Assembly (NCBI GenBank): GCA_900543415.1
Contig: UQRE01000017.1
Coordinates: 1 to 46,202 of the forward strand
Direction of reading: 5' to 3'
From: an uncultured Dorea sp.
GTDB taxonomy: Bacteria; Bacillota; Clostridia; Lachnospirales; Lachnospiraceae
DNA length: 46,202 nucleotides
The notes below the pieces were generated by a model. That model saw only the letters and a list, made by a program, of their open reading frames with translations. It ran no database searches and was not told the origin of the DNA. The position numbers were made by a program, and so were the translations under genes. Shown here piece after piece: positions 30,961 to 39,220 of the stretch (position 1 is its first letter; each line of letters begins with the position of its first letter).

Positions 30961-31164
30961 ATGGGTGAGCATGAAATAATTAAGGAGCATAAATGTTTAT
31001 TGGATAAAATGAAAAAAGATAGAATATTTTCGTTATGCTTCGAAAATAATAAATTCTATTTAGATGAACAATGTGATGATTATTTTTCTCATGAACTCAC
31101 AAAAGAAGAATGTTTTGAATTATCAAAAATGTTTGGTGAAATTGCGAATGTAATACATGAATAG
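30961..31164 (+). CDS. Small acidic cassette protein
   Basis: 67 residues, acidic and helical (IIKEHKCLLDKMKKDR, LTKEECFELSKMFGEIANVI). GAGGTG precedes ATG 30961, 10 bases after the previous stop, so it is co-transcribed with it. It could be a partner or antidote of the larger protein; nothing in the sequence proves that. Confidence 0.6.
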   Translation: MGEHEIIKEHKCLLDKMKKDRIFSLCFENNKFYLDEQCDDYFSHELTKEECFELSKMFGEIANVIHE

Positions 31165-31179
31165 ATGCTTGCAACACAA

Positions 31180-31205
31180 AGGCACCCTCCGGGGTGCTTT
31201 TCTCA
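31180..31205 (+). terminator. Terminator after the two-gene cassette
   Basis: GCACCC (31182-31187) pairs with GGGTGC (31192-31197) over a short loop and TTTTCTC follows. Confidence 0.87.
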
Positions 31206-31220
31206 TGCAAAAAATTAGCG

Positions 31221-31300
31221 TACAGCGTGCACAGCTCCAGTGGATCTACATTTCATCCTTACTCCTTAGCGGTCGCAATCGGCGGTCGCCTATGGAGCTG
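31221..31300 (+). other. Repeat-rich region before terS, candidate packaging (cos/pac) site
   Basis: Direct repeats GCGGTCGC at 31269-31276 and 31282-31289 sit inside an inverted repeat, CAGCTCCA (31232-31239) with TGGAGCTG (31293-31300). GC-rich repeats just upstream of the small terminase gene are where packaging sites are often found. Only position and repeats support this. Confidence 0.4.
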
Positions 31301-31341
31301 GCAGGACTGTATTTAATATATCAAGAAAGAAGGTGAGCCGA

Positions 31342-31797
31342 ATGGCGAAAGGCAAGTATCAGGAATGGCTAGAGCCGGAAGGCTTGCTGAAAATTGAAGG
31401 ATGGGCAAGAGACGGTCTGACAGAAGAACAGATTGCTGAGAATATGGGAGTGACAAGGGAAACTCTAAGAGTGTGGAAAAATAAGTATTCTGTCATTTCT
31501 GCCACCCTAAAAAGGGGAAAAGAAGTTGTTGACCGTCAAGTTGAGAATGCATTGCTACAAAGAGCACTTGGTTATGAGTATACGGAAACAACACGAGAGT
31601 ATATCCCCGAACTAGGAGAGATGCATGTGACGAAGGAAGTAACGAAGCAAGTATCGCCTGATACAACAGCACAGATATTCTGGTTAAAGAACCGAAAGCC
31701 TCAAGAGTGGAGAGATAAGCAAGAACGCCTTGACAATACGGTGGAAGACAACGACATGGTCCTCAAATTCATTGAAGGAATGAAGAGCCATGATTAA
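31342..31797 (+). CDS. Terminase small subunit
   Basis: 151 residues. An N-terminal helix-turn-helix (GLLKIEGWARDGLTEEQIAENM, RETLRVWKNKY) binds phage DNA for packaging; the C-terminal part (ALLQRALGYEYTE, QIFWLKNRKPQEWRDK) is typical of PBSX-like small terminases. ATG 31342 is preferred over GTG 31333 given AAGGTG spacing. It overlaps the large subunit gene by 8 bases. Confidence 0.9.
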   Translation: MAKGKYQEWLEPEGLLKIEGWARDGLTEEQIAENMGVTRETLRVWKNKYSVISATLKRGKEVVDRQVENALLQRALGYEYTETTREYIPELGEMHVTKEVTKQVSPDTTAQIFWLKNRKPQEWRDKQERLDNTVEDNDMVLKFIEGMKSHD

Positions 31798-33127
31798 GCT
31801 GAGTAAAAAGCAAATCGAATACACAGAGCAAGCCACGCATCGGTGGAATATCAAGTCAGGTGCTGTGCGTTCAGGAAAATCCTTCGTTGATACGTCGGCA
31901 GTTATTCCTGCAAGAATCATAGAGAGACTAGGAAACCCCGGAATCGTTGTTATACTTGGCGTGTCGCGAGATACAATCGAGCGGAATGTCTTACAGCCCT
32001 TAAGAGAGATATACACAGATAAGCGTGTCGGCACAATCAACAGCCGGAATGTTGCCTATTTATTTGGAGAAGAGGTTTATTGCCTTGGAGCCGAGAAAAT
32101 AAGTCAGGTTGCAAAGATTCAGGGCTCCTCAATCAAATACTGCTACGGTGATGAGATAGCGAAGTGGAACAAAGAAGTGTTTCAGATGCTTAAATCACGT
32201 CTGGATAAACCGTACTCGTGTTTTGATGGAGCCTGTAACCCGGAGCATCCGACGCACTGGCTCAAGGAGTTCCTAGACAACAAAGAGCTGGATATCTATC
32301 TGCAGACATATACGATTTTCGATAATCCTTTTCTTCCAGATGAGTATGTAAGGCAGCTCTGCAAGGAATACGAAGGCACAATCTATTATGATCGTCTTAT
32401 TATAGGCTCATGGAAACGTGCAGAGGGAGCAATCTATAAGAGATTCGCAGACAATCCAGAGTCATTCCGGTGTCAGATTGTAGATGAGCCCGCGCCGGAT
32501 AAAGAGTATAAGCAGTTTCGAAAAGAAGATATTACTTCAATAGAGATTGGCCTTGACTTTGGAGGAAATCAGTCCGGTCATTCTTTTGTCGCAAGGGGAT
32601 ATACAGATGATTACAGAGACGTGATTGCACTGAAGTCTCGCAGGATCATGCCAAAGGACGAGAATGAGGATATCGACAGTAATATGTTAGATGCCATGTT
32701 CTGTGAGTTTGTGCAGGAGGTAATAGATAAGTATGCAGTTGTCGTGAAACGTGGAGATTATGTGGAATATTGCAATGTGGAAACGGTTTACTACGACAAT
32801 GCGGAGACAGTTCTTGGTAATTCTATCAGGAACGCCGTAGAAAAGCAGTTTCCGTGGATCAGCGTGAGGAAGGCAAAGAAAGAGATTATCAATGACCGGA
32901 TCCGATGTACCGTCAAGCTCATGGGGGCAGGACGGTTTTTTATTACAGAAGATTGCGAATCTCTTCAGACTGCCTTTTCTGATGCGGTCTGGAATAAAGA
33001 GGTTGTCGGAAAGGATGAGCGTTTGGACGATGGCAGCACAGATATCGACAGCTTGGATGCATTCGAGTACACGATAGAGCGGGATATGAAATACCTGATA
33101 GAAGAGGTGGAAGATGGGACTATTTGA
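31790..33127 (+). CDS. Terminase large subunit, PBSX family
   Basis: 445 residues; ATP-driven motor and nuclease that packages DNA into proheads. Walker A GAVRSGKS at 24-31, Walker B-like YCYGDE with Asp121/Glu122, and a C-terminal RNase H-like nuclease beginning at IEIGLDFGGNQSG with further acidic residues (YYDNAE, DGSTDIDSLDAFEY). Length and motifs match the PBSX/XtmB group. Its start overlaps terS and its end overlaps the portal gene by 14 bases. Confidence 0.95.
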   Translation: MIKLSKKQIEYTEQATHRWNIKSGAVRSGKSFVDTSAVIPARIIERLGNPGIVVILGVSRDTIERNVLQPLREIYTDKRVGTINSRNVAYLFGEEVYCLGAEKISQVAKIQGSSIKYCYGDEIAKWNKEVFQMLKSRLDKPYSCFDGACNPEHPTHWLKEFLDNKELDIYLQTYTIFDNPFLPDEYVRQLCKEYEGTIYYDRLIIGSWKRAEGAIYKRFADNPESFRCQIVDEPAPDKEYKQFRKEDITSIEIGLDFGGNQSGHSFVARGYTDDYRDVIALKSRRIMPKDENEDIDSNMLDAMFCEFVQEVIDKYAVVVKRGDYVEYCNVETVYYDNAETVLGNSIRNAVEKQFPWISVRKAKKEIINDRIRCTVKLMGAGRFFITEDCESLQTAFSDAVWNKEVVGKDERLDDGSTDIDSLDAFEYTIERDMKYLIEEVEDGTI

Positions 33128-34463
33128 AAATATGTGGAAAGGAATAAGGCGTATGTTTGGGTATACAACACTGAAAACAATCGTCGGGAAAGACGTAGCT
33201 CTATCTAGCAGGATGATAGATGCGATTAACGAGTGGAAAAACATGCTTAATGGGAATGCCGAATGGCTGACTGATTCTATTGAATCTCTTCGGATTGAGC
33301 AGGGGATATGCAGAGAGTTCGCCGATGTGGTGCTGTCTGAGATGGAGTCTAATATCAGTATAGATCGCTTGAATCAGTCGTATCAAAAGGCGATTTCTGG
33401 ACTGAATGAAAACCTGCAGGATGGTTTAGGACTTGGATCTTTTATTTTAAAGCCTCTAGGGGCGGACAAGGCAGAATTTGTCACCGCGGATAAGTTCGTT
33501 CCGATCTCATTTGGGGACGATGGGAAACCGACAGATATTGCATTTTTCACGCTGAAAAGAGTGGGAGAAAACGATTACTTCACGAGGGTGGAAAGGCATT
33601 ATTTTGAAGACGGTAACCTTGTAATTTCAAACAAATGTTATCATTCGCAGGATTCTTCGGATATCGGGCAGTCTTGTTCCCTGGAAGAAGTGGAAGAATG
33701 GGCAGGTATCAACCCAGGTCCAGTAATGTTTCGAGGGATGCAGCAGATGGACTTTGGATATTACCGGAACCCGATTAAGAATAACATAGATGGCTCAGCG
33801 TGTGGCGTGTCTATCTTCGACGCTGCCAGAGAACGAATTAAGAAAGCAGATCTGCGAGGAAGTCAACTTGACTGGGAATATGAATCCGGTGAAAGAGCAA
33901 TTCACGTAGCTACTAGGGCGCTCAAACATGATAAGGCTACTGGGCGCTTCGGCATGGCAAGGCTTAATAAGAGATTGTACAGGGGCTTAGAGTTAGACGC
34001 TGGCAAAGATCAAGAACTTCTGAAAGAGTATTCACCAGAACTCAGAGACGAAGCCTATAAGCGTGGGCTTGAAGAGGTAAAGAGAGAGATAGAATTCATT
34101 GTAGGGCTTGCTTATGGAGATCTGTCTGATGTGCAGGAGGTATTGAAGACAGCAACAGAGATCAAGGTATCGAAGCAGCGCAAGTACAACCGTGTTAATG
34201 CGATAGAAGAAAAGCTCGAAGAGTGCCTGAGAGACTTTGTGGCAGGCTTGGCGTTTTACAACAAAATGTACCGCTCTGGATACGAGCTTAGTTGTAAATT
34301 CAGTGACTCCATTTTGACCGATGAAGAGTCGGAACGTCAGCAGGATCGGCAGGATGTATCTATGGGCGTTATGAGCCACGCAGAGTACAGAGCCAAGTGG
34401 TACGGCGAGACATTGGAAGAGGCAGAAGAGAACCTGCCAGCACAAAGTCAGGTGATGGAGTAG
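33114..34463 (+). CDS. Portal protein (SPP1 gp6-like)
   Basis: 449 residues; dodecameric head vertex channel for DNA. Sequence features: NEWKNMLNGNAEW near the N-terminus, ADKFVPISFGDDGKPTDIAFF, the GSACGVSIFDAARERIKKAD segment, and a C-terminal part with EVLKTATEIKVSKQRKYNRV, a typical portal stretch before the crown. AGAGGTGG precedes ATG 33114. It lies between the terminase and minor capsid genes in standard order. Confidence 0.92.
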   Translation: MGLFENMWKGIRRMFGYTTLKTIVGKDVALSSRMIDAINEWKNMLNGNAEWLTDSIESLRIEQGICREFADVVLSEMESNISIDRLNQSYQKAISGLNENLQDGLGLGSFILKPLGADKAEFVTADKFVPISFGDDGKPTDIAFFTLKRVGENDYFTRVERHYFEDGNLVISNKCYHSQDSSDIGQSCSLEEVEEWAGINPGPVMFRGMQQMDFGYYRNPIKNNIDGSACGVSIFDAARERIKKADLRGSQLDWEYESGERAIHVATRALKHDKATGRFGMARLNKRLYRGLELDAGKDQELLKEYSPELRDEAYKRGLEEVKREIEFIVGLAYGDLSDVQEVLKTATEIKVSKQRKYNRVNAIEEKLEECLRDFVAGLAFYNKMYRSGYELSCKFSDSILTDEESERQQDRQDVSMGVMSHAEYRAKWYGETLEEAEENLPAQSQVME

Positions 34464-34464
34464 G

Positions 34465-36135
34465 ATGCGAAAAGAATACCAGGACAAGATGGTTGATAAA
34501 ATGACTGCCAGGTTTACTGCTCTTGAAGGCAGGATTATGCAAGATATTGTCCGCAGGATTAATATGACAGGAAAAATCACAAGCACTGCAGACTGGCAGA
34601 TTAACCGGCTTAAGATATTAGGCTATTCTTCTGAGGATATCGAGGCATCTCTGAAGGAGACATTGAACGCCACATATCCAGAAATGTTTGAATTGTACGA
34701 TCAGGTGATTAACTGGGAATACGTTAGGAATAAGGATGTATACGAACAGATTAACGCTGAGTATATCCCTTACGAAGAGAATGAACAGTTGCAGCAGATT
34801 ATGGAAGGCATTAAGAGGCAGACAAGGGATGAGTTGGACAATATCACGCAGTCACTAGGGTTTTATCTCGACTATGGAGATGGAAAGCGAATTCTAACAC
34901 CTCTTGCACAGGTGTATCAAGGTTTTCTTGATGCTGCATGTATGGACATCGTATCCGGTGCCTTTGATTATAACTCGGTTCTCAGGCGAGTAGTCACACA
35001 ACTGACCAATAGCGGGCTGAGACAGATAGATTATGTATCTGGTAGAGCGAACCGGATTGACGTAGCAGCACGAAGAGCGATTATGACAGGTATGTCTCAG
35101 ATAACAGGGAAGATCACAGACTACAATGCTGAGAAGCTGGGTGCAGATCATTTCGAAGTCGCTTGGCACTCTGGAGCTCGACCAACCCACGCAGTGTGGC
35201 AGGGAAAGGTTTGGACGAGGGAACAGCTTGTTAATGTGTGTGGTCTTGGTAGTGCTACAGGTCTGTTAGGCGTTAACTGCTATCACGAATATTATCCATT
35301 CTTTCCGGGCATTTCCGAACGCAACTGGACGGATGAGTGGCTGGAAGAGAAAAAGCGGCAAGAGAATATTCCGAAAACCTTCGGTGGGAAAGAGTACACC
35401 TTGTACGAAGCGAAGCAACAGCAGAGAAAAATGGAAACAGCCATGAGGGCGCAACGTGAAAAGGTGAAACTTTTGGAAACTGGTAACGCTGATCCGGATG
35501 ATGTGATGCTTGCAAGAGCGAAGTATCAGGGGCAGTTGAATGAATATAGCCGATTCTGTAAGAAGATGGGGCTGACAGAAGAAAGAGAGCGTATCTATTA
35601 CGATATGCGCGGTTTTATAGCTTCAAATACAAAAATTCAGAATGCAAGATATACAACGGATATGATTCGAAATGCTGACAGAGATTCAAAACAGTATTAT
35701 CGGTACAAGAATATCATTGGAGCTGATATTGGAAGTCTTGAGAAGTTCCGGCAGATGAAGTATAATGAACCTGAGAAATATAGTGCATTGAAAAAGAAAG
35801 TCGATACGTATTCTGATATTGATAAAAAGGAATGGTCTCTTGAATTTAAACAGAAGTCAAAAGACGCGTATGTGAGATTTGAAAAAGAGGGTATATATTT
35901 GTCTGTTCACGCATTGAGCCGACTGCCGAGATTGAATCAGCCGGGGTTACCAGAGGTTTCAGAAGAAACATTGATGAAATTCATTAATGGAATACCTAAA
36001 TATACTGAGGGCGAGAATAAATTAGTTTACTTCGATGCGGAACTCCAATTAGTGGCGATTAGGAATAAAATAACAGGCGATATAGTGTCAGTTGTAAGGC
36101 GTAAAAATCCTAAGGAGGTGTGGGAAGATGTTTAA
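34465..36135 (+). CDS. Minor capsid protein with C-terminal BECR-like nuclease-type domain
   Basis: 556 residues. Residues about 1-370 are a minor capsid (Phage_min_cap2-like) protein: IMTGMSQITGKITDYNAEKLG, HFEVAWHSGARPTHAVWQG and GVNCYHEYYPFFPG. A charged linker (about 370-460) leads to a C-terminal domain of about 90 residues with His482 and Arg486/Arg489 (VHALSRLPR), EETLMKFINGIPKY, LVYFDAELQLVAIRN and TGDIVSVVRR. This layout, His and Arg early, then strands ending in TGDIxSV, is that of BECR-fold RNase toxins attached to SPP1 gp7-type head proteins. A small gene overlaps its stop by 8 bases. Capsid part secure; nuclease part inferred. Confidence 0.87.
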   Translation: MRKEYQDKMVDKMTARFTALEGRIMQDIVRRINMTGKITSTADWQINRLKILGYSSEDIEASLKETLNATYPEMFELYDQVINWEYVRNKDVYEQINAEYIPYEENEQLQQIMEGIKRQTRDELDNITQSLGFYLDYGDGKRILTPLAQVYQGFLDAACMDIVSGAFDYNSVLRRVVTQLTNSGLRQIDYVSGRANRIDVAARRAIMTGMSQITGKITDYNAEKLGADHFEVAWHSGARPTHAVWQGKVWTREQLVNVCGLGSATGLLGVNCYHEYYPFFPGISERNWTDEWLEEKKRQENIPKTFGGKEYTLYEAKQQQRKMETAMRAQREKVKLLETGNADPDDVMLARAKYQGQLNEYSRFCKKMGLTEERERIYYDMRGFIASNTKIQNARYTTDMIRNADRDSKQYYRYKNIIGADIGSLEKFRQMKYNEPEKYSALKKKVDTYSDIDKKEWSLEFKQKSKDAYVRFEKEGIYLSVHALSRLPRLNQPGLPEVSEETLMKFINGIPKYTEGENKLVYFDAELQLVAIRNKITGDIVSVVRRKNPKEVWEDV

Positions 36136-36394
36136 TAAAATTATGAATTACATCAAGGAATTTTTGGAAAATACACCTGATGATATCTATGATTTTTCGT
36201 GTGAGCTAGAAGGTTTGCTGATAGTGCATTATGATGAAATGCATGAAGAACAGCCAAAGGCTACGGAAATACTGAATGATGAGACGCCAGATGTATGTGC
36301 TTTGGGGGAACCTGGTATGAAACCGGAAGAAATAGAGGATTTTAAAAGAAAATTAAAAATCGAATATGACAAGGCTATGAAAGCAATTGTATAG
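36128..36394 (+). CDS. Small acidic protein, candidate immunity partner of the minor capsid C-terminal domain
   Basis: 88 residues, strongly acidic, no membrane segment: FNKIMNYIKEFLENTPDDIYDFS, HYDEMHEEQPKATEILNDETPDV, then KPEEIEDFKRKLKIEYDKAM. AAGGAGG stands 9 bases before ATG 36128, inside the end of the minor capsid gene, and an intrinsic terminator follows directly. A small acidic helical protein encoded in overlap just after a nuclease-like C-terminus is the usual form of an immunity protein; the sequence also vaguely recalls small colicin-immunity-like proteins. No direct family match could be made. Confidence 0.7.
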   Translation: MFNKIMNYIKEFLENTPDDIYDFSCELEGLLIVHYDEMHEEQPKATEILNDETPDVCALGEPGMKPEEIEDFKRKLKIEYDKAMKAIV

Positions 36395-36430
36395 ATACCA
36401 CCCATTCTTCGTGAGTGAGTGGTATTTTTG
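36395..36430 (+). terminator. Intrinsic terminator inside the late region
   Basis: ATACCAC (36395-36401) pairs with GTGGTAT (36419-36425) and is followed by TTTTG. It directly follows the candidate immunity gene, so downstream head genes need readthrough, antitermination or a promoter not recognised here. Confidence 0.82.
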
Positions 36431-36458
36431 TACCCAATTTTAGGAAAGGAGGATTGTC

Positions 36459-36497
36459 ATGAAACTTTTTGAACAGGATGTAGGAAAGGTATGGTGA
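36459..36497 (+). CDS. 12-codon leader ORF
   Basis: MKLFEQDVGKVW then TGA, with a very strong AAAGGAGG ribosome site 6 bases upstream. Such a short ORF with a strong site, just before hairpins, suggests a leader peptide or ribosome-loading element rather than a functional protein. Confidence 0.45.
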   Translation: MKLFEQDVGKVW

Positions 36498-36514
36498 TCT
36501 AATTATCTCCCGCT

Positions 36515-36618
36515 GAGACGCAGGGTTACGCGTCTTATTTTTATGAAAATAATTAACTTGGTCAGGTGATCAGACCTAAAACAGTCGATTCATGGCGGAT
36601 GGTTACACGCCTAAAACA
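36515..36618 (+). promoter_or_regulatory. Structured leader of the scaffold-capsid genes: three similar hairpins
   Basis: Hairpin 1: AGACGC (36516-36521) with GCGTCT (36530-36535), loop AGGGTTAC, then TATTTTT (terminator-like). Hairpin 2: GGTC (36560-36563) with GACC (36573-36576), loop AGGTGATCA. Hairpin 3: GGCG (36594-36597) with CGCC (36608-36611), loop GATGGTTACA. Hairpins 2 and 3 are each followed by CCTAAAACA (from 36575 and 36610). The similar loops and tails look like a repeated protein- or RNA-binding element. Confidence 0.55.
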
Positions 36619-36642
36619 ACCTAACATGAAAGGAGAAGCAAC

Positions 36643-37197
36643 ATGAAGACAGAAGAATTAAAAAAACTTGGACTGGAACAGGAGACCATAAACAAAATTA
36701 TGGAGATGAATGGTCAGGATATTGCAGCTGAACAGGCAAAGACTACAAAGGCTGAGAGTGAGCGTGACAACTACAAAGACCAACTTACGACAGCAACAGA
36801 ATCTTTGGAAAAGTTCAAGGATGTAGATCCAACGGCCATGCAAGGCGAGATTGATCAGCTCAAACAGCAGTTAAAGGATAAGGATACGGAATACGCTGCC
36901 AAAGAAGCAGATCGTATCTTTTCCGACACAATCAAGGAAGCTATTAAGACCGCCGGAGGACGTAACGAAAAGGCAGTAATGGCTATGCTGGATATGGACA
37001 CATTGAAAGCATCGAAAAACCAGTCTGAGGACATTAAGAAAGCATTGGAAACCGTAAAGGAGTCTGATGCTTATTTATTTGGAATTGATGAACCATTTTC
37101 TAATCCGGTAGGAGCTACAGGCGGAACAGGTGGCAGCGGTGGAGATAATCTCTCTGCAATCAGAGCGGCAATGGGCTTACCGGCAAAGAAAGACTAA
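36643..37197 (+). CDS. Phage scaffold protein (GP20 family)
   Basis: 184 residues: an N-terminal helix (EELKKLGLEQETINKIMEMNG), a long coiled coil (about 30-95), a segment FSDTIKEAIKTAGGRNEKAVMA, and a Gly-rich C-terminal linker before a short helix (DNLSAIRAAMGLP). It guides capsid assembly and leaves or is cut away. AAGGAGAAG precedes ATG 36643. It stands just before the major capsid gene, as usual. Confidence 0.92.
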   Translation: MKTEELKKLGLEQETINKIMEMNGQDIAAEQAKTTKAESERDNYKDQLTTATESLEKFKDVDPTAMQGEIDQLKQQLKDKDTEYAAKEADRIFSDTIKEAIKTAGGRNEKAVMAMLDMDTLKASKNQSEDIKKALETVKESDAYLFGIDEPFSNPVGATGGTGGSGGDNLSAIRAAMGLPAKKD

Positions 37198-37220
37198 AAG
37201 AAAGAATGAGGTAATTAATT

Positions 37221-38072
37221 ATGGCAAACACAATCGCGTTAAGAAAAGCATATTCTACTATGCTGGATGAGGTTTATAAACTGGCATCTCTTACGGCCGT
37301 TTTGGACGGCCCGAACGATCTCGTGAAAGAGGGAGCGAATGCAAACGAGATCTTGATTCCGAAGATGTCTATGCAGGGTCTTGCGAACTATAATAAGCAG
37401 ACTGGTTATGTAGCTGGTGACGTAACGCTTGAGTACGAAACAAAGAAATGTACTTATGACCGTGGACGTATGTTCACCGTAGACGCAATGGATAACATTG
37501 AGTCCGCAGGTGTGGCGTTCGGAAGATTGTCCGGCGAGTTCTTAAGAACACAGGTTGTTCCTGAACTTGATGCTTGGAGACTTGCATCTTATGCGGGCTA
37601 TGCGACAAATAAAGTTGCGGGAGCTATTGCGGATGCGAAAGCTGGAATTGCAGCAATCAGAAAAGGAAAGACGGCTATTGAAAACGCTGAAGCTAAGCCA
37701 GAGACATGCTACCTGTTTATTTCTAATCAGCTGAAGGGAGACATTGAGGACCTCGATACCACAGCATCTAAGAAAGTGCTTGACGGATGGGCTGGAGTTA
37801 TTCCAGTACCAGAGGGACGTTTCTATGACAAGATTACTCTTACAGCTTCCGGTGCTGGTGGATTCGCAACAGCTGGTGGCAAGAAGATCGATTTCCTGAT
37901 TGTAGATAAGAATGCGGTAATCCAGAATCAGAAACACACCGTGTCTAAGATTATCACACCGGATCAGAACCAGGATGCAGATGCTTGGAAATTTGGCTAT
38001 AGAACAGTTGGAATCGCAGAGGCTAAGGATAATAAGAAAGTTGCTATCTACGCTCACACTGCGGCAGAATAG
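37221..38072 (+). CDS. Major capsid protein
   Basis: 283 residues, soluble, of HK97-like size without an evident prodomain since scaffold is separate: IALRKAYSTMLDEVYKLASLTAVLDG, EILIPKMSMQGLANYNKQTGYVAG, YDRGRMFTVDAMDNIESAG, and ETCYLFISNQLKGDIED then an IVDKNAVIQNQKH stretch. It follows the scaffold gene by 23 bases with a GAGG ribosome site. Codon use resembles highly expressed genes. Position and composition make the call firm. Confidence 0.92.
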   Translation: MANTIALRKAYSTMLDEVYKLASLTAVLDGPNDLVKEGANANEILIPKMSMQGLANYNKQTGYVAGDVTLEYETKKCTYDRGRMFTVDAMDNIESAGVAFGRLSGEFLRTQVVPELDAWRLASYAGYATNKVAGAIADAKAGIAAIRKGKTAIENAEAKPETCYLFISNQLKGDIEDLDTTASKKVLDGWAGVIPVPEGRFYDKITLTASGAGGFATAGGKKIDFLIVDKNAVIQNQKHTVSKIITPDQNQDADAWKFGYRTVGIAEAKDNKKVAIYAHTAAE

Positions 38073-38084
38073 GAGTGATGCTTT

Positions 38085-38435
38085 GTGCTAAAGTATAGTT
38101 ATTATATAGGAACATACGGTGGTACAGATATATCTGAGAACGAGTGGAACAGAGTATCTCAAAAAGCTGAACAGCGGCTGAACAGTTATACGTTTGGTCA
38201 CTTATCTAGCCCGTGGAATGACTCTGAGTGGAGCGAACGAATTAGTTGTGCAATATGCGAAATGTCAGAACTGATTTACGCAGCTGAGAAAAGTGCCGGA
38301 AAGGTGTCTGAAAATAATGATGGATATTCGGTGTCCTACACAGATAAGAGCTTGTTGGAACCGAGTCTGTACAATATTGCGTGCGTGTATCTTGGCGACA
38401 CAGGACTTTTACATGCGGGGGTGGAAGAATGCTGA
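38085..38435 (+). CDS. Head-tail connector protein
   Basis: 116 residues, helical (ISENEWNRVSQKAEQRLNSYTFG, SERISCAICEMSELIYAAEKS), matching gp6/adaptor-type connectors that sit under the portal. GTG 38085 follows AGGAGTG. Next gene overlaps by 7 bases. Identification is by pattern and position right after the major capsid gene. Confidence 0.8.
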   Translation: MLKYSYYIGTYGGTDISENEWNRVSQKAEQRLNSYTFGHLSSPWNDSEWSERISCAICEMSELIYAAEKSAGKVSENNDGYSVSYTDKSLLEPSLYNIACVYLGDTGLLHAGVEEC

Positions 38436-38833
38436 CCAATGCAGACATTACGATTTACAACCGTAAGTTTGACAAGAAAACCGGATTTGATCTATGGAAC
38501 CGAACTGTGATCCGAGACGTGCACGTTTACGTTGACCATAAAGTATCCGTTGGAGATACCGGCTTAAATAGCGCAGAAGTTTACAAGATCCGTATTCCTG
38601 ATAATGTGGGGAATGCGGATCTTTATCTTCCGCCGGAAGAGTATGCAGCACTTGAAAACCCGTCCGGTCATTGGACGATACAGAACGATGACCATATCGT
38701 GATCGGTGTGTGTGACCTTAAAATTGAACGCCCAGCAGAATTGCAGGCGATAAGATTGTTGCACTGTAAGGTGACAAGCTGGTCGGATAACCGGTTCGGA
38801 GGTTTACCGCACTGGCGTATCGGAGGTGAGTAA
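38429..38833 (+). CDS. Head-closure-like protein (DUF6751 type)
   Basis: 134 residues: MLTNADITIYNRKFDKKTGFD, VSVGDTGLNSAEVYKIRIPDN and HWTIQNDDHIVIGVC. I recall this as DUF6751, in the place of the head-closure or stopper protein. ATG 38429 overlaps the connector stop. Beta-rich as expected for stopper proteins. Confidence 0.78.
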   Translation: MLTNADITIYNRKFDKKTGFDLWNRTVIRDVHVYVDHKVSVGDTGLNSAEVYKIRIPDNVGNADLYLPPEEYAALENPSGHWTIQNDDHIVIGVCDLKIERPAELQAIRLLHCKVTSWSDNRFGGLPHWRIGGE

Positions 38834-39220
38834 ATGCCAAAACCAAAAAGGAATATAAAAATTGCCACTCCGAGGGGGCAGATTTCCACCTATACAATGA
38901 AGACAGGAAAAGTGGTAGCGAGACTTGATTGGAACTCCGGCTTTGCAAGAAAAAAGGGACAAGCATTTGAAAGTGCACAGGAATTTGTTGATTCTGAGTG
39001 CCTAAGGTGCATGGAGCCACTTACACCGCGAAGAACCGGCATGATGATTAAGTCAGCAAAACTTGGAACAGTGATCGGCAGCGGAAGCATTGAATATCTA
39101 GCACCCTATGCTCGGAGGCAATACTATGAGCACAAAGAAAAGGCACATTGGTTTGAAACGATGAAAGCGAGTAAGAAAGATGTGATACTGAAAGGAGCTG
39201 AAGAGATTGCAGGTAGGTAA
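38834..39220 (+). CDS. Minor capsid/neck protein (gp10-like)
   Basis: 128 residues. RTGMMIKSAKLGTVIGSGSIEY and PYARRQYYEHKEKAHWFETMK are typical of the HK97 gp10-like/minor capsid neck family. GGAGGTGAG precedes ATG 38834. Its end overlaps the next gene by 14 bases. Likely joins head and tail. Confidence 0.82.
   Translation: MPKPKRNIKIATPRGQISTYTMKTGKVVARLDWNSGFARKKGQAFESAQEFVDSECLRCMEPLTPRRTGMMIKSAKLGTVIGSGSIEYLAPYARRQYYEHKEKAHWFETMKASKKDVILKGAEEIAGR

Noticed and set aside
31269..31289. CRISPR-like repeats
   Set aside because: Only two short direct repeats exist with a 5-base gap; no array or cas genes occur anywhere in the window.
37542..38057. 171-codon minus-strand ORF within the major capsid gene
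   Set aside because: Antisense shadow with no ribosome site; the plus-strand capsid reading is well supported.
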